From Thamnaconus septentrionalis (taxonomy: Eukaryota > Chordata > Actinopteri > Tetraodontiformes > Monacanthidae), in NCBI GenBank assembly GCA_009823395.1, contig CM020505.1:7810129-7874128 (forward strand): a stretch of 64,000 nt of DNA, in the 5' to 3' direction. Shown one piece after another: positions 1-10,662 of this stretch. The notes under the pieces are model-generated. The model had not been told where the DNA came from and did no database searches. It worked only from the letters and a program-made list of their open reading frames with translations. The first letter of the stretch is position 1, and each line of letters opens with the position of its first letter. Made by a program: the position numbers and the translations under genes.

Positions 1-1548
<1,548 letters not shown>

Positions 1549-2238
1549 GATTAAACTATTGATAAATAGCTGTTTTTGCAAAGACTGGAGCTCCTGCGCT
1601 GTTGAAGGGCGACTGACAGCCGTGGTTCAGAGGACGACTGGTCAAATTTCCAACCGGAACCAAAACAGTGTCGTTTTACGTCACTGTCGCGACGTCGTTG
1701 ACGCGCAATCTCGGGCTATAGAATGAGAAGAAAAGATTAGATTGCACGATAGAGGAGGCGTGAAAATGATGATAGGAGTGTATTTATGGAAGCGTAGTCG
1801 GACGGCTGGTAAACACAGGAATCAAGCCCCCCACATGATAGTGAAAACTGGGAAACTGAGCCATTAAGGATCGTCACAAAAACTGCATTTTTTTTAAAAA
1901 TGAAGGGTGAAGAATTAAATAACAGGGAATTGTTATGACAGTTTTAATTATTAGATTAAAATGTAATCACACGTAAGCACTCGTGTATTTTGCAGGGAAA
2001 TATACTTGCTGTAACAAAAAAAAAACTATAAAGTGTGAATACATTTAGACCCTATGATTCATAGCAAAACACTCTTATTATACACATCAAGTAGAACAAT
2101 TAGGATTATTTTGTTACAGCCTCATCCTAAAATCTTCTGAATGAAAATTGTTTTAAAAATATAAAACAAATTGCCCCCCGCAATTTATAAATATATGTTT
2201 GGAATAGTATGGATGTTATTGGAGTTATTCTTAAAATT

Positions 2239-2303
<65 letters not shown>

Positions 2304-2470
2304 AAAAAAAAAAAATCTGTCGAATTACGGCACAGGGAATCTTTTCAATCTATTTCTATGTGCCGCTCGCGAGACAAAACTCTTCGGGCATGCGCAAACG
2401 GTCCTTTCCGTCCGCGTGCTTGTGGACTAGCTCTCGCGTCTCCACTGAAGGGTTCCAACTGGGAAGAAAA
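1549..2470. promoter_or_regulatory. Head-to-head promoter interval of mpc1 and ddx21
   Basis: The start codons of mpc1 (minus, 1548) and ddx21 (plus, 2471) face away from each other and are 922 bp apart, so this interval must hold both 5' UTRs and probably both promoters. The part next to mpc1 is richest in CpG (about 1590-1730). It holds a CRE-like TTACGTCA at 1676-1683 and GACGTC at 1691-1696. The part next to ddx21 holds a (CA)n-A(n) microsatellite (2242-2315), followed by CpG-containing sequence (about 2360-2470) that fits a 5' UTR. The two CpG-rich zones suggest two separate start regions rather than one shared core promoter; that is inference. Confidence 0.6.
2242..2315. repeat. (CA)n followed by A17 microsatellite upstream of ddx21
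   Basis: About 57 bp of pure CA dinucleotide (2242-2298) is followed directly by about 17 A residues (2299-2315). It ends about 155 bp before the ddx21 start codon, so it lies in the promoter or 5' UTR. CA followed by an A tail can also be a relic of a retroposed sequence, but nothing upstream supports that. Confidence 0.95.
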
Positions 2471-5400
2471 ATGCCGTCTAAAATCGTTTTTGAAGTCGAA
2501 GACGCCGCCATGGACAACGCTGTTGACAACACAGAGGAGGTCGAAACTGTCAAGGTGAGCAGAGTGAATCTAGTCTCCGCGAATGTTGCGTCTATTGCCA
2601 CCCCGCTCCGGCGGCCCCTCCATGTTGAACAACATGTGGCTGAATACGCTACCTTTAAACTTCGGCTAACCAGCTAGTTAAGCTATCGGCGAACCAGTTT
2701 ACAGTGAGTTTATGTGCCAACACCCATAGCTGAATGTCACCAGCTTATTGTTTTACAGCTGAATAGTGATTTAAAAGCGTTTAAAACGCATCTTTAGCTT
2801 ACAGTGCCATTAAAGTGGTATTACGTCACGTACAGTGGAGATCACGTGGGAAGCCAACGTGATGTGAGTTTTCATGGACTCCACGTCCACGTGGACGATG
2901 GCAGCATGTTGTGTGTGTGTTGTTAAGGGTAGTGTAGGGGTGACTGGTGGGCCACAGAGGGTTGTAACCTTTGGCAGAGGTGGCCGGAGTATGAGCAGAT
3001 GGATGGAGTGTTTTGGTGACCCACCTCACAGGAACAAAAACATGTAATGGTATATGTAGATAACATGTGCTTCAATTGAAAATAAGTGTAAAAACAAATA
3101 TCAATATATCAGTATCCGAAGCATTTGTCATTGTAAGGGAGAATACAACGAAATTCGAGGTGTTACTCCTGCTTGGTGTTTCCAGAATGTTAAAATATAG
3201 GTAGATAAAAACTATATTTGAAGTAGAAAAAATAGTGCAAAATAAAGTAAAAATAAGACAAGTAAAATTAGAATAGTGCAGTGCACAAATAAATAACAGC
3301 AGAGTATTTGCACAGTTATTGCACATTGTTAATACATATTCACATGAATGAGCTTATTTCGCCCGTACGGTTTGTACCTGGCACTGGCCCGAGGGTAACA
3401 GCTTAAACAGGTGGTTACTGCGATGAAAGGAGTCCTTTGGGGTGTTTTATGACTTACTTACTTGTTAATATAATTTATTCAAGTTTGGTGGGGTTGATTA
3501 AAAATCTTAACGGGTCACATATGGCCCCCGGGCCGTAGTTTGCCCATGCCTGGAGTAGCGCAATGTTCTCTACAGCAGTGTTCTCTTGAGTAGGACAACA
3601 TCACAATGTCAAAATGATGCCATTTAACAATCACCACCTTGTCGTTATTTTAATCGTAATTTCTTGATAGTAAATCTGCCTCCTATCTAAACATACACTT
3701 ACATTAGAGCGACCTATCTTGGGAAAATAAAGCTTACAGGTAAATTTGGAGAAATTCACAAGGTTTGATCTCATGACTGTCACACTTAATGCAGTCTGTT
3801 ATTTGCTGTAGGAAAAAAAAGTGATCGGAGTAACTGTCAGATATGTCATAGACAAAGTGGATCACTTCTAAATAGTTGACTGTTAGTAGAGATAACATTT
3901 TAAATGATGACCTGATGAGCTTTTTAGATGTGCTGGTTATGCCACATATGTCACAAAGTTCTGTACTTTCTAGAGAATTGTTTTCTAATCTCAAGAATTA
4001 TTAAAAATATTGCTTTCCATTGTGTGTTTTGAAAACAGATAAAGAAGAAGACCAAAGAGGGCAAAAAGCAGAAGAAGAAGCAGTTGGAGCAGCAGGAAGA
4101 GCAGGAGGACCCAGACTGTGAACCTCCAGCGCCAAAGAAAAAAAAGAAAAAGGACAAGCTGAAAGCGGACCAAGTTAATGGCCAAACACCAGAGGCCACA
4201 GACTTGAACGGAAATAGTAACGGTGTTGAGACACCAAAGAAGACGGAAGAAGACACAGAGGTTGGTGTTGGTGTTGGTGCCGTGTTGTACTTAGCAGTCT
4301 AGTCATTAGTTATGCATTCAGTCTTGTGTTTTGTCTCTCATAGACATTTGATATGTTGTAATTAAGCTCCTCCTTTGCAAGGTGTAATTTTGTTGCATAA
4401 TTCATGGCTGGTTTTTTTTTTTAATATCATCTCATAATTGGTTTCGGCTGATGCTTAACTTCAGATATTGAAATTGGGAAAAGAATAATTTGAATAATTT
4501 GCTGAATTAAAACAGACTTTTTAAAATTGAGGGATGAGTACTGTTATTGTGTAATTTATAGTATTTAAAATAACAGTTTCACGGACCAACCAATACTGTT
4601 TTTCTTTTTTTCTATTTTTTTTAGCAAGAGACACCTGAGCAGAGGGAAGGAGCTTTTTCTAACTTCAGGATCTCCCCCGTGACCGTCAACAAACTGAAAG
4701 GTGAGCACAATTTTTCTGTTCTTGTTTGTTTTCTATAATAAATGTTTATTTCTTGAGTAATTTGTTATTGTGTTTGTTTCATTAATTTATTTTAAATGAT
4801 TTATTGTTTATATCAATAAACATTTAATTACTGGATTATGATCATTTACTGAAGTATTTGAATGGATGTGATTCACACTATGTTTGAAGAATATATAGCT
4901 GAGCTATAACACACATAGCTGAGTGACCACCTTGAGAGTGGGGCATGCTTTGCTAAATAATAGCTCTTTGTTTGATGTCCTCCTTCTTTTACTGTGCACT
5001 TTCTCAGCTGCCCTTTCGCTCTGTCACCTCTGTTTTCCATGTCCACAGCCCGAGGAGTCGCCTACCTGTTCGACATTCAGGTGAAAACTTTCGACCCTGT
5101 GTATGATGGCGAGGACGTGATTGCCCAAGCCAGAACAGGAACAGGAAAGACTTTCTCCTTCGCCATTCCATTAATAGAGAAGCTCCAGAATGAGGCTGGA
5201 GTCGCTGTCAGAGGCCGAGCTCCAAAGGTACACACACGTAGCACCCGAGCGCACGCACGTCATACATGATTTTCGTATGAAATGACCTCTGAGTGAGTTT
5301 GTGTATTTGTCTGTAGGTACTGGTCCTGACTCCAACCAGAGAGTTGGCCATCCAGGTATCCAGGGACTTTAAAGACATTGTCAAGAGTCTCAGTGTTACC

Positions 5401-8400
5401 TGTTTCTATGGTGGCAGTTCTTACAACCCACAGAGTAAGTCCAAAGACGAGTTCACAGTTAAAGGGATTCTCAAATCAAATCAACAAACATACACAACGT
5501 TTTTTGTATCCATCTCATTGTCCTCTTTACATTGTTTTATATCCATATGTTTTTTTTTACTGTTTCATTTACTGACAGCATACTTGAAATGTTGACATCT
5601 ATATTAACCATTGTTGCTGCCTCCCCTCCTTTTTGTCTAGTTGATGCCATCCGTAGTGGAATCGACATTTTGGTTGGGACGCCTGGTCGCATCAAAGACC
5701 ACATTCAGAACAATAAACTGGACCTTACTAAACTTAAACACGTGGTCCTGGATGAAGTTGACCAAATGCTGGACATGGGCTTTGCAGAACAGGTTGAAGA
5801 GATTTTGGCGTCATCATACAAGAAAGGTACAATAACTGCTTGAACGCAGTGCAACATATATGGAATATCTGCCTGTGTGTTGTTGTCAGTGTGAGAGTAT
5901 GTATGTTTCTTGCAGAGGAGTTGTGCATTTGTATTACATGCATTGAAATTCGACAATTAATCTGCATTGTGTGCATTTAACATTTACAGTACATTGTGTG
6001 TGTGTGTCCATTCTCCGTTCTAGATGCTGACACCAACCCACAGACCCTCCTGTTTTCGGCCACCTGCCCCCCTTGGGTGTATGATGTGGCCAAGAAATAC
6101 ATGAGGCCAAAATGCAAACATGTTGACCTGATCGGCAAGAAAACACAGAAAGCTGCAACAACTGTGGAAGTGAGTGTGGGACACTTTTAAATTAAAAGTA
6201 CCACACTTTAGTTCAGTTGCTGTGCTTCAAAGCATGGGTAGTTTTGATAATTAGGGCTGCAAAATATGCTCACATACATCTCCATCAGAAAAGGCAGTCG
6301 GGTTCATTTGTAATAATAATTGCTCTATTTATCATTATCAATGAAAGTGGAATTTTAATGAAGTGCGATTAAAGTCAGTCAGCTGAATTAATGAAAATGT
6401 TTCTCCTCTCCCCCCTTTTTTTTCTTCCTTTTTTCTTTTTTCTCTCTTCGTTTCTGTTTTTTTTGGTTTCCATGGTAGCACATGGCCATCGCATGCCACT
6501 GGAGCCAGCGTGCAGCTGTGCTTGCCGATGTTGTCCAGGTATACAGCGGCAGCCACGGCAGATCCATTATCTTCTGTGAAACAAAGAAGGAAGCAAATGA
6601 ACTTACCATGAATACCTCCATTAAGCAGGTAGAAATACTCGGACTTGAAAATGCATACACACCAATTAGAAGTGTTGTTGAAATGCTGAACAGAACAGTC
6701 AGTCTTAAATTTTACAAAATGGATGGATGTGATTCACACTATGTTTGAAGAATATATAGCTGAGGTTTAACACACATAGCTGAGTGACCACCTTGAGAGT
6801 GGGGCATGCTTTGCTAAATAATAGCTCTTTGTTTACAATACAAAGAAATGTTAATTTGCTGTCCTCTATTTCATGTTTTGTTATAATCCTAGAGTGCCCA
6901 GTGCCTCCATGGTGACATTCCTCAAAAACAGCGTGAAACTACACTGAAGGGCTTCAGGAAGGGCTCTTTTGAGGTGCTCGTTGCCACCAATGTCGCAGCC
7001 CGTGGATTGGACATCCCTGAAGTTGACCTGGTGATTCAGTGTTCCCCACCCCAGGTATGATCTGCTACTTGTCACCCTGATCATGATTTTGTATATTCTT
7101 TTATGTCGCTACATTTGGAAAAAAACAAAAAACTTACACTGTAAGTTGAATTGACTTCACCTCTTATGCCTGTGTTCAACTCAAGGATGTGGAGTCTTAC
7201 ATCCACCGGTCAGGACGGACAGGTCGAGCAGGCAGGACCGGAGTCTGCATCTGCTTCTACCAGAGGAAGGAAGAGGACCAGTTGCGCTACGTGGAAAACA
7301 AAGCAGTATGTTTTGGAGAGCTCCACTAAATTGTACACTTAATTGAACAAGGTTCTTAGCCTTCAAATTCTTATGAAATGCATTTTGCATTCCCAAGGGC
7401 ATCACGTTTAAGCGGGTCGGTGTTCCCACTGCCAATGACATCATCAAGTCATCAGCAAAGGATGCTGTCAGGTAAACAATTTGGAGAGCTGGTGTCAAAT
7501 AATATTGGTTTTGGAAGGATTTTCAAGGATCATTAAGATGCATGCTGACACATGGAATCATAAATCTGGACAGAACCCAGATCCGCGTCATTGTTCTGAT
7601 GCCTTTCCTCATCTTGCTCAGGTTCCTGGACTCAGTTCCCGTTGCAGCGATTGAGTACTTCAGAGAGTCTGCTGAGAAGCTGATCGCGGAAAAGGGAGCC
7701 GTGGAAGCCTTAGCTGCTGCTCTTGCCCACATTTCTGGAGCTAAAAGTCTCGAGCAGAGATCGCTGCTCAATTCTGATTCTGTGAGTTTGCATGCAACAC
7801 ATTATGTACAGATCTGCATCAAGAAAAGAATGAGCCTCTTTGTGGAGCTTCTTCCACAGTGAAAATGCACACCACACCTTGTGTGATAAGCTGTGTGGAA
7901 GAACTTCAAACTAAATTTGAGCCCCCGTTGTAGAGGCACATCGGAGAAATCTGTTAAATTTTCCGCAGAGAGAGTTGGGAAATTCACTTTGTCTCCATGG
8001 ATCATTTAATATGTTATAAAAAGAGGTTTGTAGTCCCTGGTGCCTGTGTATTGATTCTCTTAACCCGTTGTTTCCATTTGTTTTCACAGGGTTACACTAC
8101 AATGCAGCTGGTGTGCTCTCAGGAGATGCATAATATTGGTTATGCCTGGAAAACCATTAAAGAACAGGTCGGAGAAGAGATGGAAAACCACATCCAGAGA
8201 ATGACCTTCCTCAAAGGCAAAACTGTATGTAATCACAACATCTGCACAAATAATGTTTCTGATATCTGCTCTTGACAGTTTACATTGTGTTAGGTGCTAC
8301 GAAACCCTATCACGTAACCAATTAGTTGTGCATTTATTAACTGTTCTGAGGTATTCAAAGTCAAAAAGATGTTACAATTGCAATTGAGAAAAAAATGTGA

Positions 8401-9111
8401 CTCTGAAATGTAGTGTAAAGTAATTCAAATAATGACAGACAGCACTCAAGGTTTTATTTACAGCAAGTAAAAAAAAAAAAAAAAAAAACTCCATTGACTT
8501 CTCTCAAACACTGATCGTCTTGCCTTTGTTGTTTTCACAGGGAGTCTGCTTTGATGTGGTGGCTAACAAAGTCAAGGAGATCCAGGTGAGAACATGAGCA
8601 CAAAGGAACTGCTTGAGCTGATATTGTTTTGATTTCTTTCATGAAAAAGAAAATCATGGTTAAAATCTCACAGAGAAAACCAATGTGAGAACAATACCAA
8701 GCATATTCGCCATATTCAACCACAGTTACCCACCTTTAGCTCATGCTGAACAGTATACACTACCAGTCAAAAGTTTGGACACACCTTCTCATGCAGTGAA
8801 TGTGATCTAGCGCTTGATGGCCAAAGATTGTTTGATTGAGTAATGTGATTCTTCTACAGGAAAATTGGAAAGATGGTCGTCGCTGGCAGTTGACAGTAGC
8901 CACAGAGCTCCCAGAGTTGGAAGAGAAGCAGTTTAATAACCGCTCTGACCATGGAGGAGGAGGAGGAGGAAGAGGAGGAAGAGGCAGAGGAGGGTTCAGA
9001 GGCGGACGGGGCCGAAGTTTTGGGGGCCGTAGGAATGGCGGCGGCGGCGGCGGAGGTTATGGCCAGAACCGAGGAGGACACAAGCGCAGCTTTAGCCAAG
9101 CGTTTCACTGA
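2471..9111 (+). CDS. ddx21: Nucleolar DEAD-box RNA helicase 2 (DDX21), complete, 15 exons
   Basis: DDX21 is an ATP-dependent RNA helicase of the nucleolus and nucleoplasm, involved in pre-rRNA processing, snoRNA release and Pol I/II transcription. Exons: 2471-2554, 4039-4260, 4625-4700, 5049-5227, 5317-5434, 5641-5826, 6024-6169, 6479-6628, 6893-7054, 7186-7305, 7398-7471, 7622-7781, 8090-8224, 8541-8585, 8860-9111. All junctions are GT-AG and keep frame, giving 702 residues (human about 783; the N-terminal repeats are shorter here). Order: acidic and Lys-rich N-terminus (1-102), Q-motif region, motif I ARTGTGKT (about 155-162), PTRELA, TPGR (240-243), DEVD (264-267), SAT (300-302), [24 protein letters not shown] (448-455), a GUCT domain (about 505-620), and a Gly/Arg-rich tail ending KRSFSQAFH. 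The DEVD box, GUCT domain and RGG tail ending in KRSFSxAF separate it from most other DEAD-box proteins and favour DDX21 over its paralogue DDX50. Confidence 0.96.
3519..3552. mobile_element. Terminus of a hAT-like element in ddx21 intron 1
   Basis: The segment ending GTAGTTTGCCCATGCCTG at 3552, read in reverse complement, begins CAGGCATGGGCAAACTACGG. This is the terminal type seen at 21684 and in the complete 267-bp element at 62320-62586. The adjoining inner part (CATATGGCCCCCGGGCC) matches 21651-21672 almost exactly. I could not identify the other end or a target-site duplication, so this is probably a truncated copy. Confidence 0.6.
4039..4260 (+). other. ddx21: ddx21 exon 2: lysine-rich N-terminal region
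   Basis: This exon codes 74 residues, in phase 0 on both sides. It begins [15 protein letters not shown] and contains [15 protein letters not shown], alternating basic runs with Glu/Gln-rich stretches. In DDX21 family members the N-terminal region carries repeated basic motifs used for nucleolar targeting and RNA binding. Here only one large basic block is visible, which accounts for much of the shorter overall length. Confidence 0.85.
4862..4973 (+). repeat. 112-bp intronic segment, copy A (ddx21 intron 3)
   Basis: This stretch is repeated in the same orientation at 6723-6834 with about 110 of 112 bases identical by eye; the differences lie at GAGCTATAA versus GAGGTTTAA. It contains short potential stems such as ATAGC-TGA-GCTAT and CCAC-loop-GTGG, and both copies sit inside introns of a gene for a nucleolar protein. 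A structured intronic RNA is possible, but I see no convincing C/D box pair, and an ACA-type end is present only in copy B. Confidence 0.85.
6723..6834 (+). repeat. 112-bp intronic segment, copy B (ddx21 intron 8)
   Basis: This is a direct repeat of 4862-4973, lying between exon 8 (ends 6628) and exon 9 (starts 6893). It is followed immediately by ACAATA, which would suit the 3' end of an H/ACA RNA, but copy A lacks this. The sequence just outside the repeat is unrelated between the two copies, so its borders are sharp. Confidence 0.85.
8754..8800. mobile_element. Dispersed teleost repeat end in ddx21 intron 14
   Basis: The string CTACCAGTCAAAAGTTTGGA followed by CACACCTTCTCATGCAGTGA is a sequence I recognise as a very common dispersed DNA-transposon-type terminus in fish genomes. 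Only one end is visible, and I cannot name the family with certainty. It lies inside the 274-bp intron between ddx21 exons 14 and 15. Confidence 0.45.
8860..9111 (+). other. ddx21: ddx21 last coding exon: Gly/Arg-rich RNA-binding tail
   Basis: This exon codes the final 83 residues and the stop. It starts [20 protein letters not shown], the conserved end of the GUCT region, then runs through repeated Gly and Arg-Gly units to [10 protein letters not shown]. The DNA is a run of GGA/GGC triplets, so a second frame reads as poly-Glu and Ala; this is a compositional shadow. Human DDX21 instead has FRGQR repeats here, so the tail has diverged while keeping RGG character. Confidence 0.9.
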
Positions 9112-9760
9112 TGTTTCCAACATGTGGACTGATTAGGTTGACTGTCCATTCCCTGAGCTGGCAGTCATTTTTATTGGCTGTCAGTGAAAGTGATCTTTGG
9201 ATTGCCCTGGAATTCTCCATTTGATACATATTCCAACTTTCATACCTAAAAAGTACAAGTACTTGCATTTAAAATCTATCTTTCTGTGTAGTTTATTAAC
9301 ACTGCCCATCCGCATTTTCTCGGGTGACACATTAGCCAAATCTCTTGAATTGATGTGTTCTTGCGCATTGTGATGCATCATGAAATTGATGTGTGCTGAA
9401 TGAGATGGGATCCAATAATGACTAAGGTGTCACTTAGAGAAAGTGTTACTTTTTATAAAATGGGTGTTTGGGGAACTGTGACAGCAGTCAGACACAACCA
9501 GTGCACAGCAGAACGGTTCTAGATTATGAGGTTATCTTGATTTTTAAAAAAAGTATTAGCCACTGCATTGGGACTGTGCAGACTATTGATCTTTGCTGTG
9601 GGGCTCTGTGTTTGATTGCTAGCGCACTTTCTGCTGAAACCTCCTTCCCCAAATATATAATGGATGATTGCTTTGCAATTGCCTCTATTTATACCTTGTG
9701 TCTATGTCTTCCATTCATTTGAATGAAATGAGATATTCATTAAAAGAAAGAAAAAAAAGT
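9112..9760 (+). other. ddx21: ddx21 3' UTR
   Basis: Sequence after the ddx21 stop codon contains no coding pattern. A variant poly(A) signal ATTAAA is at 9739-9744, followed by an A-rich then T-rich stretch, so the transcript probably ends near 9760. The exact cleavage site is inferred. Confidence 0.6.
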
Positions 9761-10197
9761 ATCAAAGTTTGTATTTTTTTGATGCGGGTGGAGTTAAAAG
9801 CCGGACAAATGAAGTTGGCTAAAGTAAGATAATGCAGTATTTTGAAAAGAAAAAAAACAAACATTTTTAACAAGGAAGTATTGTGTACAGATAGCAGCAA
9901 ATTTCAAGGATAAAAATTTAGAAGTGTGATGACTAACGTAATTACCCTTTCTTGCAACAAACAAACAAATTACACTTAAATTACAACATGCAGTAAACAT
10001 AAGACATTTAAGTAATGAAATAAGTATGGAAAAATGGTCAAATACTTGTTAAATACATTATTTTTCTTATTCAATGATCGCTGAATTAGCAGACCAAACT
10101 AGTACTAATTGTTTTCATGAAGAGTCAGTTCCATAATAAATCATTTTGATGAGGACAAACAAGTTATGAATAAATTAAATGTCACCACACAAGCTGG
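9761..10197. other. Tail-to-tail spacer between ddx21 and chitin synthase
   Basis: This is AT-rich sequence between the inferred 3' ends of two convergent genes. I see no gene, repeat family or RNA in it. It is short enough that the two transcripts could overlap if alternative poly(A) sites are used. Confidence 0.5.
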
Positions 10198-10203
10198 TTT
10201 ATT
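10198..10203 (-). promoter_or_regulatory. Poly(A) signal AATAAA of chitin synthase
   Basis: TTTATT on the plus strand reads AATAAA on the minus strand, about 300 bases beyond the stop codon at 10501-10499. It is the best-placed signal for the end of the chitin synthase transcript. Confidence 0.5.
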
Positions 10204-10498
10204 GTGGGTTCAATTTAATTTAAAATAAAAGAAAGTAAAGTAAAAATTGGACAGCCAGCCGATACAGACAATATACATTGATCCAAACACAATTTTAAAA
10301 GTTAAAAAGATAAGACATCTTCCCGCCCTCGACATACAGCAGATGATTACTATTGAGACATCTTGCACAAAATGACTAAGTGATTCATTTTTGTATCATC
10401 ATGATTAAACACAATTAAATATCTAAAAGTGTTCTAGCTCCAGTAACAAGTTTAACTCCTGTTAGTCAGAGATTAGAGGGATTGCCAGTTGTTGTCAA

Positions 10499-10580
10499 CT
10501 AGAGGTCATCCCTTGTAATGGCAAGTCCTTCAGCAGTATGATTCTCCAGAACCAAACCATCATCATCGCCATCATCCTGG

Positions 10581-10662
<82 letters not shown>

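Noticed and set aside
4862..4973. C/D box snoRNA in the ddx21 intron
   Set aside because: No RUGAUGA near the 5' end and no CUGA near the 3' end of the repeated unit; kept only as an unexplained repeat.
8951..9136. Open frame rich in Glu and Ala overlapping the ddx21 tail
   Set aside because: It is the alternative reading of the GGA/GGC triplet tract that codes the Gly/Arg tail of ddx21; the ddx21 frame joins in phase to the preceding exon.
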